Shown: positions 6,260 to 6,977 of the stretch, one piece after another | Numbering within the stretch: the first letter of the stretch is position 1 | How the letters are laid out: each line of letters opens with the position of its first letter | NCBI GenBank assembly: GCA_030619245.1 | Contig: JAUXBS010000060.1 | Span: forward strand, 1 to 6,977 | Length of the DNA: 6,977 nucleotides | DNA from: Clostridia bacterium | Lineage (GTDB): Bacteria; UBA6262; WVXT01; JAUXBS01 | Reading direction: 5' to 3' | Translations under genes and position numbers: made by a program | Notes under the pieces: model-generated | Told to the model about the DNA's origin: nothing | Databases searched by the model: none | What the model saw: only the letters and a program-made list of their open reading frames with translations

Positions 6260-6977
6260 TTATCTTTTTCAGCCTTTTCCCCGGAATTTTCAGTTTTGGT
6301 TTCCGGCAGGGACTTAAGCTCCGGCCGCGAGAATATATCCTTGGCAATCATTATTTCCTTCGCCCTTTCAAGCTGAAGGTCAACAACCTCCTCTTTTGCC
6401 TCCTCCTCTTTTACGTCGTCCTCTTTTACATCCTTCTTCTTTTTGGAGCCCGGCGGGATATATATCTTATTCCTTTTCTTCATTATCTTTACCATGTCCT
6501 CATTGGAAACCTCAACCACTATATCCGGCTCTATCCCTTTTTTATGGATGCATACCCCCGAAGGCGTATAATAATGCGCTGTTGTAAGCCTTAACCCCGA
6601 ACCGTCCGACAGTGGAATAACGCTCTGCACGGACCCCTTCCCGAAAGTTTTTTGTCCAAGTATCAGCCCTATCCTCCAGTCCTTGATGCAGCCGGCAACG
6701 ATTTCAGAACCGGACGCAGAACCGTTATTTACAAGAACAATAAGCGGAATCTTCTTATGCTTTGCATTCTTGTTAGCAAAGAATTTTAAGTCATTTTCTT
6801 CCCTGCGGCCCTTTGTATATGTTATTATCTTTTTATCGCCGATAAAGTGCTTACAAACATCAACCGCGACATCAAGCAGTCCTCCCGGGTTAAATCTCAA
6901 ATCAAGTATAACGCTCTTCATTCCCTTTTCAAACAGGTCATCCATTGCTTTATCCAACTCACCGGGAGTCTTCCTGG
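6256..6977 (-). CDS. ctpA: S41-family C-terminal processing peptidase, partial (5' end beyond window)
   Basis: The last 239 complete residues of a CtpA/Prc-type serine protease; the signal sequence, PDZ domain and start lie beyond the right edge. These enzymes trim or degrade exported proteins from their C-termini in the periplasm. Fragment residues 24-32 carry LDLRFNPGG. The catalytic serine is the second Ser of NGSASGSEI (fragment S88, codon 6712-6714). The general base lysine is in TFGKGSVQ (K113), and Q117 matches the third residue of the CtpB-type Ser/Lys/Gln triad. The Ser-Lys spacing of 25 is the family spacing. TAHYYTPSG and KGIEPDI follow and complete the core. The last 80 or so residues form a Lys/Glu-rich, probably unstructured tail containing a triple 5-residue repeat. 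Its stop overlaps the next gene's ATG (ATGA). An apparent TTG start at 6957 is internal, since the conserved frame (RKTPGEL) continues to the window edge. Confidence 0.95.
   Translation of the reverse strand, partial: RKTPGELDKAMDDLFEKGMKSVILDLRFNPGGLLDVAVDVCKHFIGDKKIITYTKGRREENDLKFFANKNAKHKKIPLIVLVNNGSASGSEIVAGCIKDWRIGLILGQKTFGKGSVQSVIPLSDGSGLRLTTAHYYTPSGVCIHKKGIEPDIVVEVSNEDMVKIMKKRNKIYIPPGSKKKKDVKEDDVKEEEAKEEVVDLQLERAKEIMIAKDIFSRPELKSLPETKTENSGEKAEKDK
6388..6432 (-). repeat. Three tandem 15-nt units in the protease tail
   Basis: On the plus strand three adjacent 15-mers read CTCCTCTTTTGCCTC, CTCCTCTTTTACGTC and GTCCTCTTTTACATC; all three share TCCTCTTTT. In the protein (minus strand) they encode DVKED, DVKEE and EAKEE. 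The unit is a multiple of three, so copy changes keep the frame. The repeat sits in the acidic/basic linker after the peptidase core, where length variation should be tolerated. Confidence 0.75.

Noticed and set aside
6153..6347. A 64-residue minus-strand frame across the protease/deacetylase junction
   Set aside because: It runs out of frame through both real genes and has no conserved content; the ATGA overlap already explains the junction.
1..6977. Search for tRNA or rRNA genes, CRISPR repeats, insertion sequences and a defence cluster
   Set aside because: No cloverleaf-like, regularly spaced repeat, transposase or defence-protein signature was seen; nearly the whole window is accounted for by the five genes.

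Overview
The window is a densely packed bacterial chromosome segment in which every supported gene lies on the minus strand, so the genes read from right to left. The base composition is moderate. The proteins look bacterial: a Pol I with a 5' nuclease domain, the bacterial TsaD form, an S41 C-terminal processing protease and a YibQ-type divergent polysaccharide deacetylase. The pairing of the S41 protease with the YibQ-type protein is common in Gram-negative (diderm) bacteria. I cannot name the organism. A poorly sampled or uncultured lineage is possible, but that is a guess.

Layout in the direction of transcription (right to left). The 3' part of an S41 protease gene (ctpA-like, 6256-6977) enters from the right edge. 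It overlaps by 4 nt (ATGA) a membrane-anchored divergent polysaccharide deacetylase gene (5159-6259). That gene's TAA stop directly abuts the ATG of tsaD (4097-5158). After 8 nt comes polA (1410-4088; a GTG 51 nt further upstream, inside tsaD, is possible but less likely). This block looks like one transcription unit joining two periplasmic envelope-maintenance proteins to two housekeeping enzymes: tRNA t6A synthesis (TsaD) and DNA repair/replication (Pol I).

Downstream of polA is a gap of about 110 bp with two adjacent perfect hairpins, the more GC-rich of which may be a terminator. Next, on the same strand, is the 5' part of a secreted NodB-type (CE4) polysaccharide deacetylase. It has a signal peptide, a catalytic domain, a beta-rich accessory region and the start of an invasin/Big_1-like Ig domain, and it runs off the left edge. 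It is probably a separate transcription unit acting outside the cell.

No RNA gene, mobile element, CRISPR array or clear prophage signal was seen, and there is no stretch over 300 bases without a gene. I find no strong candidate for a new multi-gene system. The points worth a second look are Pol I sequence variants (a Glu-to-Asp change in motif A and a cysteine-rich, inactivated proofreading domain), the twin hairpins, the Ig-fused secreted deacetylase, and a 15-nt in-frame tandem repeat in the protease tail.
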